NCBI RefSeq assembly: GCF_009709555.1
Contig: NZ_WJBG01000111.1
Location: 62,001-126,000 of the forward strand
Source: Streptomyces blattellae
Lineage (GTDB): Bacteria > Actinomycetota > Actinomycetes > Streptomycetales > Streptomycetaceae
DNA length: 64,000 nt
Direction of reading: 5' to 3'
The notes under the pieces were generated by a model. It was not told the DNA's origin and ran no database searches. It saw only the letters and a list, made by a program, of their open reading frames with translations. Both the position numbers and the translations under genes were made by a program. This document shows, one piece after another, positions 43,566-52,354 of the stretch (its first letter is position 1; each line of letters starts with the position of its first letter).

Positions 43566-44333
43566 TCAGACCCACAGGCCCCGGTCCTCCATGACCTTGC
43601 GCAGTGTGTCGATGTGATCGGTCATGATGCCATCGACGCCCAGGTCGAGGAGCCGGTGCATGTCATCGGCCTCATTGATCGTCCACACATGCACCTGCAG
43701 CCCGCGCGCGTGGGCGGTGCGGATGAAGCGGTGGTCCACCACCTGGATGCCGGACTGGGCCTCGGGCACCTGTGCGGCGACCGCCGAGCGGCGCAGCGTC
43801 GCCGGGACGCCCCAGGAGCGCAGCCGCAGATTGAGGACGCCGCGTGTGCCGTACGACGTCGCCAGGCGCGGCCCGGCCAGCCGCTGGGCGCGCACCACGC
43901 GCGCCTCGGAGAAGGAGCCGACGCAGATCCGGTCCCAGGTGTTCGTGCGCTCGATCAGTTCGAGGAGCGGGTGGAGCGCGGGCTCGTCCTTCATGTCGAC
44001 GTTCCAGCGGATGCCGGGAAACTCCTGGAGCAGGTCTTTGAAGAGGGGCACCGGCTCCTTGCCCGCCACGCGCGCGTGCGCCACGTCCTTCCACGGCAGG
44101 TCGGCGATCCGGCCCGCCCCGTCGGTCACCCGGTCCAGGGTCGTGTCGTGGAAGGCGACGAGCTTTCCGTCCGACGTGGCGTGGACGTCGGTCTCAAGGT
44201 ACCGGTAGCCCGCCTCCACCGCGCGCCGGAACTGCAGCGCGGTGTTCTCCAGGCCGTCCGCGTCTCCGCCTCGGTGGGCGAAGGCGATCGGGCCGGGATG
44301 GTCGAGATAGGGGTGGCGTATCCGCGTGCTCAC
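43566..44333 (-). CDS. Glycerophosphodiester phosphodiesterase
   Basis: A 255-residue GDPD-family enzyme with FAHRGGDADGLENTALQF (the HR...EN catalytic motif near residue 20), ETDVHATSDGKLVAFHD (metal ligands and second catalytic His) and VHVWTINEADDMHRLLDLGVDGIMTD (given as a position marker, residues ~212-237). It hydrolyses glycerophosphodiesters to glycerol 3-phosphate and an alcohol. No signal peptide. The GTG start overlaps the previous stop (GTGA). Confidence 0.9.
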   Translation of the reverse strand: MSTRIRHPYLDHPGPIAFAHRGGDADGLENTALQFRRAVEAGYRYLETDVHATSDGKLVAFHDTTLDRVTDGAGRIADLPWKDVAHARVAGKEPVPLFKDLLQEFPGIRWNVDMKDEPALHPLLELIERTNTWDRICVGSFSEARVVRAQRLAGPRLATSYGTRGVLNLRLRSWGVPATLRRSAVAAQVPEAQSGIQVVDHRFIRTAHARGLQVHVWTINEADDMHRLLDLGVDGIMTDHIDTLRKVMEDRGLWV

Positions 44334-45022
44334 GATCGAAGTATCGCTCCATGGGGTGGCCCCTCGGCAACGACCGTGCTGCGGCCCGGTGCCGGCGGGA
44401 CGGCGAACACGCGCAGGAAGAGCTGGGCCAGCGGGCCGATCGACACCGCGTACAGGATCGTGCCGACGCCGATCGTGCCGCCCAGCGCGAAGCCCGTCAC
44501 GACCACCGCCACCTCGACGGCCGTCCGCATCAGCCGGATCGAGCGGCCGGTGCTCCGATGCAGCCCGGTCATCAGCCCGTCCCGGGGGCCCGGACCGAAG
44601 CGGGCGGCGATGTAGAGGCCGGTGGCCGCGCCGTTGAGCAGGGTCCCGGCGAGCAGCAGAGGGATCCGTACGGTCAGGGAGTGGGTGCCGGGAAGCAGGG
44701 CGAGGGTGCCGTCCATGGCGATTCCGACGACGAAGACGTTGGAGACGGTGCCGAGGCCGGGACGCTGGCGCAGGGGGATCCACAGGAGCAGGACCGCCGC
44801 GCCGATCACGATCGACACCACGCCGATCGTCAGGCCCGTCAGTTCGGCCAGGCCCTGGTGCAGCACGCCCCAGGGCTCCAGACCCAGGCCCGCCTCGACG
44901 AGCAGGGCCGCACTCGCTCCGTAGAGGGCGAGACCGACGTACAACTGGATCAGCCGGCGAGGCAATGGGCTCTCAAGGCCTTTACGGTCCTTCCGGTCCT
45001 TGCGGTCCTTGCGGTCCTTCAT
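44330..45022 (-). CDS. YczE/YitT-like membrane protein
   Basis: A 230-residue protein. The charged N-terminus is made of four DRK repeats (see the 9-bp repeat). Five or six membrane helices follow, with motifs LGLEPWGVLHQGLAE and ARFGPGPRDGLMTGL typical of the YczE family. In Bacillus a relative affects surfactin production; the function here is unknown. It is co-transcribed with and coupled to the glycerophosphodiesterase and divergent from the MocR gene. Confidence 0.82.
   Translation of the reverse strand: MKDRKDRKDRKDRKGLESPLPRRLIQLYVGLALYGASAALLVEAGLGLEPWGVLHQGLAELTGLTIGVVSIVIGAAVLLLWIPLRQRPGLGTVSNVFVVGIAMDGTLALLPGTHSLTVRIPLLLAGTLLNGAATGLYIAARFGPGPRDGLMTGLHRSTGRSIRLMRTAVEVAVVVTGFALGGTIGVGTILYAVSIGPLAQLFLRVFAVPPAPGRSTVVAEGPPHGAILRS
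44985..45020 (-). repeat. Four 9-bp in-frame repeats encoding Asp-Arg-Lys
   Basis: On the plus strand cggtccttc/cggtccttg is repeated at 44985, 44994, 45003 and 45012, immediately inside the start codon of the YczE-like gene. It codes for KDRKDRKDRKDRK. Copy-number change would keep the frame. Confidence 0.85.
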
Positions 45023-45129
45023 GGACAAGACGTTTCCCCCTGGTGGTGGCTGTGGCCCGATGCATGACACCCTGTGGCTTGGGAAGAAGCGTGATCCATG
45101 GCCAATTTGGGGAAGGTGGACTGATTTGT

Positions 45130-46638
45130 ATGGCGCAGTGGACCTCGGCGGTGGGGGCTGCTCAGCTCGCCCGGCTGCTCAGCTCCCAGCAGGACCGCCC
45201 GGCGGGCCCGGGCACGCGCCGTCCGCCCGCCTACCGCGCGCTCGCCGATGGCGTCCGGCTGCTCGTGCTCGAAGGCCGCGTCCCGGTCGCCGCTCGCCTG
45301 CCCGCCGAACGCGAGCTGGCGCTCTCCCTCTCCGTCAGTCGTACGACCGTCGCCGCGGCCTACGAGGCGCTGCGCGCCGAGGGTTTCCTGGAGTCCCGGC
45401 GTGGGGCGGGCAGTTGGACCGCCGTACCGGCCGGCAATCCGCTGCCGGCGCGCGGTCTGGAGCCGCTGCCGCCCGAGGCGCTCGGCTCGATGATCGACCT
45501 TGGCTGTGCGGCGCTGCCCGCGCCCGAGCCGTGGCTGACCCGGGCGGTGCAGGGGGCGCTGGAGGAACTGCCGCCGTACGCGCACACGCACGGTGACTAT
45601 CCGGCGGGGCTGCCGGCGCTGCGCGCGATGATCGCCGAGCGGTACTCCGCGCGCGGGATTCCGACCATGCCGGAGCAGATCATGGTGACGACGGGTGCGA
45701 TGGGCGCCATCGACGCCATCTGTCACCTCTTCGGGGGGCGGGGCGAGCGGATCGCGGTGGAGTCGCCGTCGTACGCCAACATCCTGCAGCTGATGCGGGA
45801 GGCGGGCGCTCGGCTCGTGCCCGTCGCCATGGCCGAAGGGCTTGCCGGGTGGGACCTGGACCGATGGCGGCAGGTGCTGCGGGAGGCGGCGCCGCGGATC
45901 GCGTATGTCGTCGCCGACTTCCACAACCCCACCGGCGCGCTCGCCGACGAGGACCAGCGGCGCCAGTTGGTCGACGCGGCGCGGTCGGCGGGGACCGTGC
46001 TGATCGCCGACGAGACGATGAGCGAGCTGTGGCTGGACGACGAGGTCGAGATGCCGCGGCTCGTGTCTGCCTTCGACCCTGCCGGGTCGACGGTCATCAC
46101 CGTGGGGTCCGCGAGCAAGGCCTTCTGGGCGGGGATGCGGATCGGGTGGGTGCGGGCGGCTCCCGATGTGATCCGCAGCCTGGTCGCCGCGCGTGCGTAT
46201 GCGGATCTGGGTACGCCTGTGCTGGAGCAGTTGGCCGTGAACTGGCTGTTCAGCACCGGGGGTTGGGAGCAGGCCGTGGAGGTGCGGCGCGGTCAGGCGC
46301 GGGACAACCGGGAGGCGCTGGTGGCTGCGGTGCGGAAGGAACTGCCCGGGTGGGAGTTCGAGGTGCCGCGAGGCGGGTTGACGCTGTGGGTGCGGACCGG
46401 GGGGCTGTCCGGGTCGCGGCTCGCGGAGGCGGGGGAGCGGGTGGGGGTACGGGTACCGTCCGGGCCTCGCTTCGGGGTCGACGGGGCCTTCGAGGGGTAT
46501 GTGCGGTTGCCGTTCACGGTCGGGGGTGCGGTGGCGGAGGAGGCCGCGGTACGGCTGGCTGCTGCGGCTCGGTTGGTGGAGAGCGGTGGGGGTGGGGGAG
46601 CCGGGGGGACTGAGACGCCTCGCACGTTTGTGGCGTGA
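45130..46638 (+). CDS. MocR-type regulator: GntR DNA-binding domain fused to aminotransferase
   Basis: A 502-residue protein. The winged helix (~30-100: RLPAERELALSLSVSRTTVAAAY, residues 54-76) is followed by a fold-type I aminotransferase domain with VTTGAMGAID, VADFHNPTGALADE, IADETMSE and the PLP lysine in VGSASKAFWAGMRIGW. MocR proteins use PLP adducts as signals. The divergent YczE-like gene is a common partner; YczE-type genes are often next to MocR regulators, which supports control. Confidence 0.88.
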   Translation: MAQWTSAVGAAQLARLLSSQQDRPAGPGTRRPPAYRALADGVRLLVLEGRVPVAARLPAERELALSLSVSRTTVAAAYEALRAEGFLESRRGAGSWTAVPAGNPLPARGLEPLPPEALGSMIDLGCAALPAPEPWLTRAVQGALEELPPYAHTHGDYPAGLPALRAMIAERYSARGIPTMPEQIMVTTGAMGAIDAICHLFGGRGERIAVESPSYANILQLMREAGARLVPVAMAEGLAGWDLDRWRQVLREAAPRIAYVVADFHNPTGALADEDQRRQLVDAARSAGTVLIADETMSELWLDDEVEMPRLVSAFDPAGSTVITVGSASKAFWAGMRIGWVRAAPDVIRSLVAARAYADLGTPVLEQLAVNWLFSTGGWEQAVEVRRGQARDNREALVAAVRKELPGWEFEVPRGGLTLWVRTGGLSGSRLAEAGERVGVRVPSGPRFGVDGAFEGYVRLPFTVGGAVAEEAAVRLAAAARLVESGGGGGAGGTETPRTFVA

Positions 46639-46855
46639 CCGGGCGGGACGTACGGGCTGGGCGTGGCCCGCGTTTGCGGGGTGCCGCGGGGGCGTGGGCC
46701 GGGGTGGGTCGCGCAGCCCGGCGCCGACGGGGTGCCGCCCGCGCCCACCCGTGGCCTTAGGCGGCACGAATGCCCGCAGGTTGGCGTGGTGTGGATGCGC
46801 GCGGCTTGGGGTGGAGTGAATGTGTGGGGGTTGGTGTCGGTGCGGGGCGGGGTGG

Positions 46856-48451
46856 TTACGCGGGTTCTACTGCGGCTGCCTTTTCGGAAAGCTGTTTTGG
46901 TTGTGGCTCTTCCGGCAGGGGGGCCGGTTCCGCGTCGGCCGGTGTTGTTTTCGGGGGGAGGAGGGCCAGTACCGCCTGGCGGTGGGCCTCTGTTGTGGTG
47001 TCGTCGTAGGGGTCCGGCGTCGCGGGGACCTGGAGGCGGTGGACCTGGCCTGTGCCGAGGCGGGCGTAGCCGCGGCCGGGGGGGACGTGGGTGACGGGGG
47101 TGGTGTGCGGGGGCGTGCCGAGGACCGTCTTCAGCTGGTCGGCCGTGGCCGGGCCCAGGACGACCCGCGCGCGGGTGTGCTGTCGTACCGGATCGCTCAG
47201 GGTGTCCACGCTGTCGAACTGGTCGGCCACGACGACGGTCACGTTCGCCGCGCGGCCGTGGCGCAGGGGGACCTGGAGCAGGGACTGTGGGTCCTTGCGG
47301 CCGTCCGCGGCGGCGACGTGGGTGAAGGCGCTCGGGCGGTCCAGCAGGATCCACAGCGGGCGCTTGGTGTCGTCCGGTGGCGGGTGGCCCGCCTGGCGCG
47401 CGCGGTTGACCGCGATCAGGCGGCGCTCCGTCTCGGCGGCGGCCCACTCCAGGCTCGCCAGCGCCCCGGCCAGTGCGCACTCCACGGCCAGCACGCCGTC
47501 CCGGCCGGTGAGGCAGGCGTACTCGCCGGTGCCGCCGCCCTCGATGATCAGGACGTCGCCGTGCTGCAGGGCCTGGAGGGCGATGGAGCGCAGCAGGGTC
47601 GAGGTGCCGCTGCCCGGCTGGCCCATGGCGAGCAGGTGCGGCTCGGTCGAGCGGACGCCGGTGCGCCAGACGACCGGCGGGACATCGCGCTGTTCCTCAC
47701 CGAAGGTGAGGGGGAGCGTGCGCTGGACCTGGACGGGGTCGGTGAAGCCGAGGACCGTCTCGCCGGGGGACGTGACGAAGCGCTGGGCGGCGATGTCGGT
47801 CGGCAGCGGGGCGAGGACCGTGACCGTCAGCAGGTTGCCCTCCTCATCCCAGCCGAAGTGGTACTCGCGGCCACGGCCCGACTTGGCGGTGACCAGATAC
47901 TCGATCCGGGCCCGGGCCTCGGCCTCGCCGTCCGTGAAATACGCCGGGTAACGGATCACCAGGTGCGTGACCCGGCCGGTGTCGTCGAAGCCGTAGGTCG
48001 GAAACGCCTTCTCCCACTCGCCGCTGTGCGCGTACAGGGGCGCGGGGTCCTCGGCGGTCGAGAAGTACGGGACCAGGGCCTCGTACAGCGCCTGGAGGCG
48101 TTTGGCCTGTGACTCGTCGGGGCCGTCCGGGGCCCGCTGGGTGCGGTCCCGGCCCTGCCAGGCTGCCGCCGCCATCACGGTGACGACGGCCAGCAGTGGG
48201 CCGTACGGAACGAGCGCCACGACCAGGATCACCGAGGCCACCAGGAACAGCAGCGGCCCCCGCCGGTCCTTGGGCGCGTCGGCCCACTTGCGCCGTCCGG
48301 CCGCTGCCAGCCGGCGCAGACCGCGGGTGATCGTGATCAGCGGGTGAAGGACATCGGTGGCGCTGTCGGCCGCCGTCCGGGCCAGCTCCTTGCTCCGGGC
48401 GAGCTGCGCGCTGCCGTTGCTCAGAATGCGGGGGAGGGGGCGGCGGGCCAC
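46856..48451 (-). CDS. FtsK/SpoIIIE-like membrane ATPase with altered Walker A
   Basis: A 531-residue protein. Two N-terminal membrane helices (~55-95) and a soluble middle domain precede an FtsK-like ATPase domain. The Walker A position reads GQPGSGTSTLLRS: Thr replaces the essential Lys, so ATP hydrolysis may be lost. The Walker B-like strand is PLWILLDRPSAF. Related proteins include type VII secretion EccC/EssC and conjugative TraB/TraSA. GTG start after caggaga. A small membrane protein is encoded 47 bases upstream. Confidence 0.82.
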   Translation of the reverse strand: MARRPLPRILSNGSAQLARSKELARTAADSATDVLHPLITITRGLRRLAAAGRRKWADAPKDRRGPLLFLVASVILVVALVPYGPLLAVVTVMAAAAWQGRDRTQRAPDGPDESQAKRLQALYEALVPYFSTAEDPAPLYAHSGEWEKAFPTYGFDDTGRVTHLVIRYPAYFTDGEAEARARIEYLVTAKSGRGREYHFGWDEEGNLLTVTVLAPLPTDIAAQRFVTSPGETVLGFTDPVQVQRTLPLTFGEEQRDVPPVVWRTGVRSTEPHLLAMGQPGSGTSTLLRSIALQALQHGDVLIIEGGGTGEYACLTGRDGVLAVECALAGALASLEWAAAETERRLIAVNRARQAGHPPPDDTKRPLWILLDRPSAFTHVAAADGRKDPQSLLQVPLRHGRAANVTVVVADQFDSVDTLSDPVRQHTRARVVLGPATADQLKTVLGTPPHTTPVTHVPPGRGYARLGTGQVHRLQVPATPDPYDDTTTEAHRQAVLALLPPKTTPADAEPAPLPEEPQPKQLSEKAAAVEPA

Positions 48452-48498
48452 TGCTGTCTCCTGAAGATGCGTGCGTGGGTACGGGCGTGAGGGCGGCG

Positions 48499-48693
48499 TC
48501 AGAACTTGATTCCGCCGAGCAGGCTCGCCAGGCTCTCGCCGCCGGCCTTGATGCTCGGGGCGATCGCCGTGCTCGCCAGATAGAAGCCGAACAAGGCCGA
48601 GACCAGGGCGTGCGACGCCTTGAGGCCGTCCTTGCGGAAGAAGAGGAAGACGATGATGCCGAGCAGGACCACGCCTGAGATGGACAGGATCAT
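48499..48693 (-). CDS. Small membrane protein next to the FtsK-like gene
   Basis: A 64-residue protein with a hydrophobic N-terminus (ILSISGVVLLGIIVFLFF), a charged RKDGLK turn and a second hydrophobic stretch (SALFGFYLASTAIAPSI). Ribosome-binding site aggaga. It resembles tiny partner proteins found beside TraB/FtsK-like genes in streptomycete mobile elements and probably acts with the downstream gene. Confidence 0.8.
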   Translation of the reverse strand: MILSISGVVLLGIIVFLFFRKDGLKASHALVSALFGFYLASTAIAPSIKAGGESLASLLGGIKF

Positions 48694-48949
48694 GTGAGTT
48701 CTCCTGGTTCGCGGGGACAGTCACCATGAGTACTTCCAGGCTCACAGGATGTATCCATACTACAAAAGGTGCAACCGGGTGAATTACGGCATATTTCGCT
48801 CGCCCGGCCCAGTGCTCATCGGCGGTTCGGGCAGGTCGGCCGCACACTGCGGCCCTGCGATGATCATTGCCCCCGGGCGTATCCGGTCATGTGTCCTGGA
48901 AGCCAGTACGCTGGCGAATCACCCGTACTAGTGAGAGGCGGTCCGGCCG

Positions 48950-49342
48950 ATGACTGAAGCCCCCGACCCCGAGGTCGTGGAGCTGGCGACCAAGATCTTC
49001 GATCTTGCCAGGCAGGGGCGGACCGAGGCGCTCGTGGCCTACGTCGACGCGGGTGTACCGGCCAACCTCACCAACGACCGCGGCGACTCCCTGGTGATGC
49101 TCGCCGCCTACCACGGGCACGCGGACGCGGTACGGGTGCTGCTGGCCCGGGGCGCCGAGGCGGACCGGATCAACGACCGGGGGCAGACTCCCCTGGCCGG
49201 GGCCGTCTTCAAGGGCGAGGAAGAGGTGATCCGAGCCCTCCTGGAGGGTGGCGCCGACCCGGCCGCGGGTACTCCGTCGGCCATCGACACGGCCCGGATG
49301 TTCGGCAAGGCCGAACTGCTGGAGTTGTTCGGCGCACACTGA
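48950..49342 (+). CDS. Ankyrin repeat protein
   Basis: A 130-residue protein made of about three and a half ankyrin repeats (DRGDSLVMLAAYHGHADAVR and DRGQTPLAGAVFKGEEEVIR are consecutive units). It is likely cytosolic and protein-binding; the partner is unknown. The AT-rich divergent region upstream (48694-48949) contains GTAT-cc-ATAC at 48752-48761 and probably carries promoters for this gene and the small membrane protein. Confidence 0.88.
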   Translation: MTEAPDPEVVELATKIFDLARQGRTEALVAYVDAGVPANLTNDRGDSLVMLAAYHGHADAVRVLLARGAEADRINDRGQTPLAGAVFKGEEEVIRALLEGGADPAAGTPSAIDTARMFGKAELLELFGAH

Positions 49343-49560
49343 TCCGAACGTCCTGACCAGGCAAAACAGAGATTTGAAGCAGACAGGAAGCAAACAACGG
49401 GGGAGGCGGTACGGGGCCGCCGGAAATTTCGGTCGCGGCAGGCAGAACTGCCGAGTCATCATGACGTCGTGATTCACGGACGCGATGGCTGGGCAGGTGT
49501 TGCCGCACCGCGCGGGCCGTGAGCGGTCCGCACGGGCCCACCAACGAGAGGCAGAGGAAG

Positions 49561-49620
49561 ATGGCGTGCAGCAAGCAGGAAACGGCGGGCGCCCCGACGT
49601 GTTGTCACGCGGCCAGGTAG
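49561..49620 (+). CDS. Cys-rich 19-codon ORF, possible leader peptide
   Basis: ATG with an excellent ribosome-binding site (gagaggcagaggaag directly ahead), encoding MACSKQETAGAPTCCHAAR with three Cys including a Cys-Cys pair, then TAG. It ends 45 bases before the HEAT-like gene. Cys-rich leader peptides regulate sulfur-metabolism genes in actinobacteria by stalling, so a regulatory role is possible; otherwise it may be a small peptide gene. The rest of 49343-49560 shows no gene. Confidence 0.5.
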   Translation: MACSKQETAGAPTCCHAAR

Positions 49621-49665
49621 AGCAAGATCCCGGTTGCGTCGACGCTTGATGTGAGGCTGTTTCCC

Positions 49666-51084
49666 ATGTTCGATCCGGTCATAGCGCCCAGCGGAACGCT
49701 GCTCGGCCTGCTCCAGCGGGGCCGCGGCGACGGCACACTGCACGCGCTCACCGCCCCACGAGCCGAAGCGCTCGCGGCACTGAACCACTGCGTGCTGCAC
49801 GACCCACGCCACGACTGGCAGGTGGAGAACCGCTCCCTGTACTACGCCCGTCTCTACCTCGACCTCAACGGCGAGCTGGACGAGATCGAGGCCCACCTCT
49901 TCGACGTCGAGGACGCCCTCGACACCGACGAGTCACGCACCGGGCTCGCCCTGGCCGTCCTCGGCCACCTCGCCTCGTACGGCAGGCGCGACGCCCTGGG
50001 GCTGCTGCGCAGGTATGCCGCCGGGGGCGCCAACTGGGCCTGGGCGCTGGATGAGCTCGCCCTGCGGGACGACGACGCCGGACTGCGCGCCCTCGCGGCC
50101 CCCGTCCTGGCGCGCTTCCCGGCCGACGCCGAGGGCGAGGCCGAGCTGGCCGCCACCGTCCGGGACGCGTTCGAGCCCCGGCCCTGGCGCCTGTGGGCCG
50201 AAGATCCGCGCGAATCCATCGCCACGCGCGTGCGTACGGCCCAGGAGGCCGGCTGTTTCGACCGCTGGCAACGTCAGATGAGCCCGACCGGCCCGCGTCC
50301 CGGGTGGAGCGTGCAGGCTGTCTTCGAGTGGGCCCAGCAGGGCGTGCAGCGCGGAGTGGCGCTCCATGTTCCCGCCGCCCGGTGCCTCACCGCCGTGGCC
50401 GGCCCCGAGGACCGGCCCGACATCGTCGCCGCCGCCAAGGACGGCGGCGAGGGCGCCCGCTGCACGGCGCTGCGCTATCTCGCCGACGGCAACGATCCGG
50501 AGGCCCTCGACCTGATCGAGGGCGCCGTTGCCACCGGCTCGACCGCCGTCGTGGAAGCCGCCGTCGACGCATTCGAACGTATGCGCAGTGTCGCCGCCGT
50601 CGACCGGGCTCGCGGCTGGGCCCGCCGGCCCGATGTGCTGGGCGCCGCCGCCGGGCGGGTGCTCGCTTGTCGCGGCGGCACCGGGGACCGGGACCTGGTC
50701 CTGGGGGCGCTGCGAGAGGCGGTGCGGGGCGAAGGGCCCGACGCGCCGACCCTGTGGACCTTGGTGGACGGCACCGGACGGCTTGGAATCGCCTGCGCCG
50801 CGCCCGTATTGCGGCATATCTACCGCGAGACGGCGTCATCCCATCTGCGCGGCCGGGCCGCCCGTGCCCTCGCCGCCACCGATCCCTCCTTCCCCGCCGG
50901 GTTCGCCGTCGAATGCCTCTGGGATTGCGAGGAAGGCACCCGTGAGATCGCCGCCCGGCACGCCGAGACCGGCGATGCCCGGGTCGTGGAGCAGCTGCGC
51001 AGGCTCGCCGCGGACCCGGCCGAGGAGGCCGAGGTCCAGACAGCCGTACGCAGCCGGATCGGCCCCGACGCGCCCGCTGTGTGA
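49666..51084 (+). CDS. HEAT-like repeat protein
   Basis: A 472-residue soluble, helical protein. The ATG at 49666 (MFDPVIAPSGTLLGLLQRGRG) is preferred to an in-frame GTG 15 bases earlier. Recurrent helix pairs such as ALRYLADGNDPEALDLIEGA and LVLGALREAVRGEG fit alpha-solenoid repeats. No catalytic motif. Conserved in Streptomyces as far as I recall; function unknown. Confidence 0.75.
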   Translation: MFDPVIAPSGTLLGLLQRGRGDGTLHALTAPRAEALAALNHCVLHDPRHDWQVENRSLYYARLYLDLNGELDEIEAHLFDVEDALDTDESRTGLALAVLGHLASYGRRDALGLLRRYAAGGANWAWALDELALRDDDAGLRALAAPVLARFPADAEGEAELAATVRDAFEPRPWRLWAEDPRESIATRVRTAQEAGCFDRWQRQMSPTGPRPGWSVQAVFEWAQQGVQRGVALHVPAARCLTAVAGPEDRPDIVAAAKDGGEGARCTALRYLADGNDPEALDLIEGAVATGSTAVVEAAVDAFERMRSVAAVDRARGWARRPDVLGAAAGRVLACRGGTGDRDLVLGALREAVRGEGPDAPTLWTLVDGTGRLGIACAAPVLRHIYRETASSHLRGRAARALAATDPSFPAGFAVECLWDCEEGTREIAARHAETGDARVVEQLRRLAADPAEEAEVQTAVRSRIGPDAPAV

Positions 51085-51223
51085 ACACGAGATGACGCGC
51101 GAGTCAGGCGGGTATGGACGCGGTCTGGCCTGCTCGGGTGGGCATCGCAACGCTCATGAGGCGTTCGCCGCCGGGAAAGATCGACGTTGACGCGGCCACG
51201 TCCAGTACGGCGACAACACCCAT

Positions 51224-52354
51224 ATGCGTGTCGTCATCGTGACCGAATCCTTTCCCCCCGACGTGAACGGCGTGGCCCACTGCGCACTCCAGACCGCCCG
51301 ACACCTCGTCGATCGCGGTCACGCTCCTCTCGTCGTCGCTCCCGCTCCCGCTCCCGGGAACAAGGTGGCCGGCCTCGCGCCGTGCCCCGTCGTCCATGTC
51401 CCCTCCCTGCCGCTCCCCGGCTACCCCCAGGTGCGCGTCGCTCTGCCCAGCCGACGCCTCGCCGCGGCGCTCATCGAGCACCGCGCGGACGTCGTCCACC
51501 TGGCCAGCCCCTTCATCCTCGGCGTCCGCGGCATGGCCGCCGCCGCCCGGCTCGGCATCCCCGCCGTGGCCGTCTACCAGACCGACCTGGCCGGGTACGC
51601 CCGCACCTATGTGGGTGCCGGCGAGGCCGCGGCCTGGCGTCGTATCCGCTCTGTCCACTCCGCCGCCGACCTCACCCTCGCGCCGTCCAGCGTGTCCCTG
51701 CACGACCTGGAGTCACACGACGTGCCCCGGGTGAAGCTGTGGCCGCGCGGCGTCGACACCGTCCGCTTCCGCCCCGACCTCCGGGACGAGGCGCTGCGCC
51801 GGGAACTCGCCCCGAACGGCGAGCCGATCGTCGGCTACGTCGGGCGGCTCGCCCCCGAGAAGCACATCGAGCTGCTGGCCGGTGCCTGCGGCCTGCCCGG
51901 CGTCCGGGTAGTGGTCGTGGGCGACGGACCCAGCCGGCCGAACCTGGAGGAGGTGCTGCCGGGCGCGGTCTTCCTCGGCCGCCGCACCGGCGAGGACCTC
52001 GCCAGGATCTTCGCCTCCTTCGACGTCTTCGCGCACACCGGCCCCTTCGAGACGTTCTGCCAGACGGTCCAGGAGGCCATGGCAAGCGGCGTGCCCGTCA
52101 TCGCGCCCGCCGCGGGCGGTCCGCTGGACCTGGTCGCCCACGGGCGCACCGGGCTACTGGTGCCGCCGCGTGACGCGGCGGCCGTACGGGACGCGGTGCA
52201 GACGCTGGCCGCCGACCCCGCGTTGCGGGCCGCGTACGGCGCCGCCGCGCGCACCATGGTGGAGGGCCGCACCTGGGCGGCTGTCGGAGACCAGCTCATC
52301 GGGCACTATGCCGAGGTGCTGAAGACACGGAAGAAGACGGTGGTGGCGGCGTGA
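51224..52354 (+). CDS. Glycosyltransferase family 4, mannosyltransferase-like (MgtA type)
   Basis: A 376-residue GT-B enzyme. The N-terminal MRVVIVTESFPPDVNGVAHC (first strand and acceptor loop), VGYVGRLAPEKHIELL (donor domain start) and the EX7E motif FETFCQTVQEAMASGVPVIAP are intact. It resembles the GDP-mannose-dependent mannosyltransferases of actinobacterial lipomannan-like glycolipids. It overlaps the next gene by four bases (GTGA). Confidence 0.87.
   Translation: MRVVIVTESFPPDVNGVAHCALQTARHLVDRGHAPLVVAPAPAPGNKVAGLAPCPVVHVPSLPLPGYPQVRVALPSRRLAAALIEHRADVVHLASPFILGVRGMAAAARLGIPAVAVYQTDLAGYARTYVGAGEAAAWRRIRSVHSAADLTLAPSSVSLHDLESHDVPRVKLWPRGVDTVRFRPDLRDEALRRELAPNGEPIVGYVGRLAPEKHIELLAGACGLPGVRVVVVGDGPSRPNLEEVLPGAVFLGRRTGEDLARIFASFDVFAHTGPFETFCQTVQEAMASGVPVIAPAAGGPLDLVAHGRTGLLVPPRDAAAVRDAVQTLAADPALRAAYGAAARTMVEGRTWAAVGDQLIGHYAEVLKTRKKTVVAA

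Noticed and set aside
44334..44783. N-terminal extension of the glycerophosphodiesterase
   Set aside because: It overlaps the YczE-like gene in another frame; the GTG at 44333 within a GTGA overlap gives the usual length.
46639..46855. Gene between the MocR gene and the FtsK-like gene
   Set aside because: Frames are Gly/Val/Trp-rich composition artefacts; both neighbours simply converge here.
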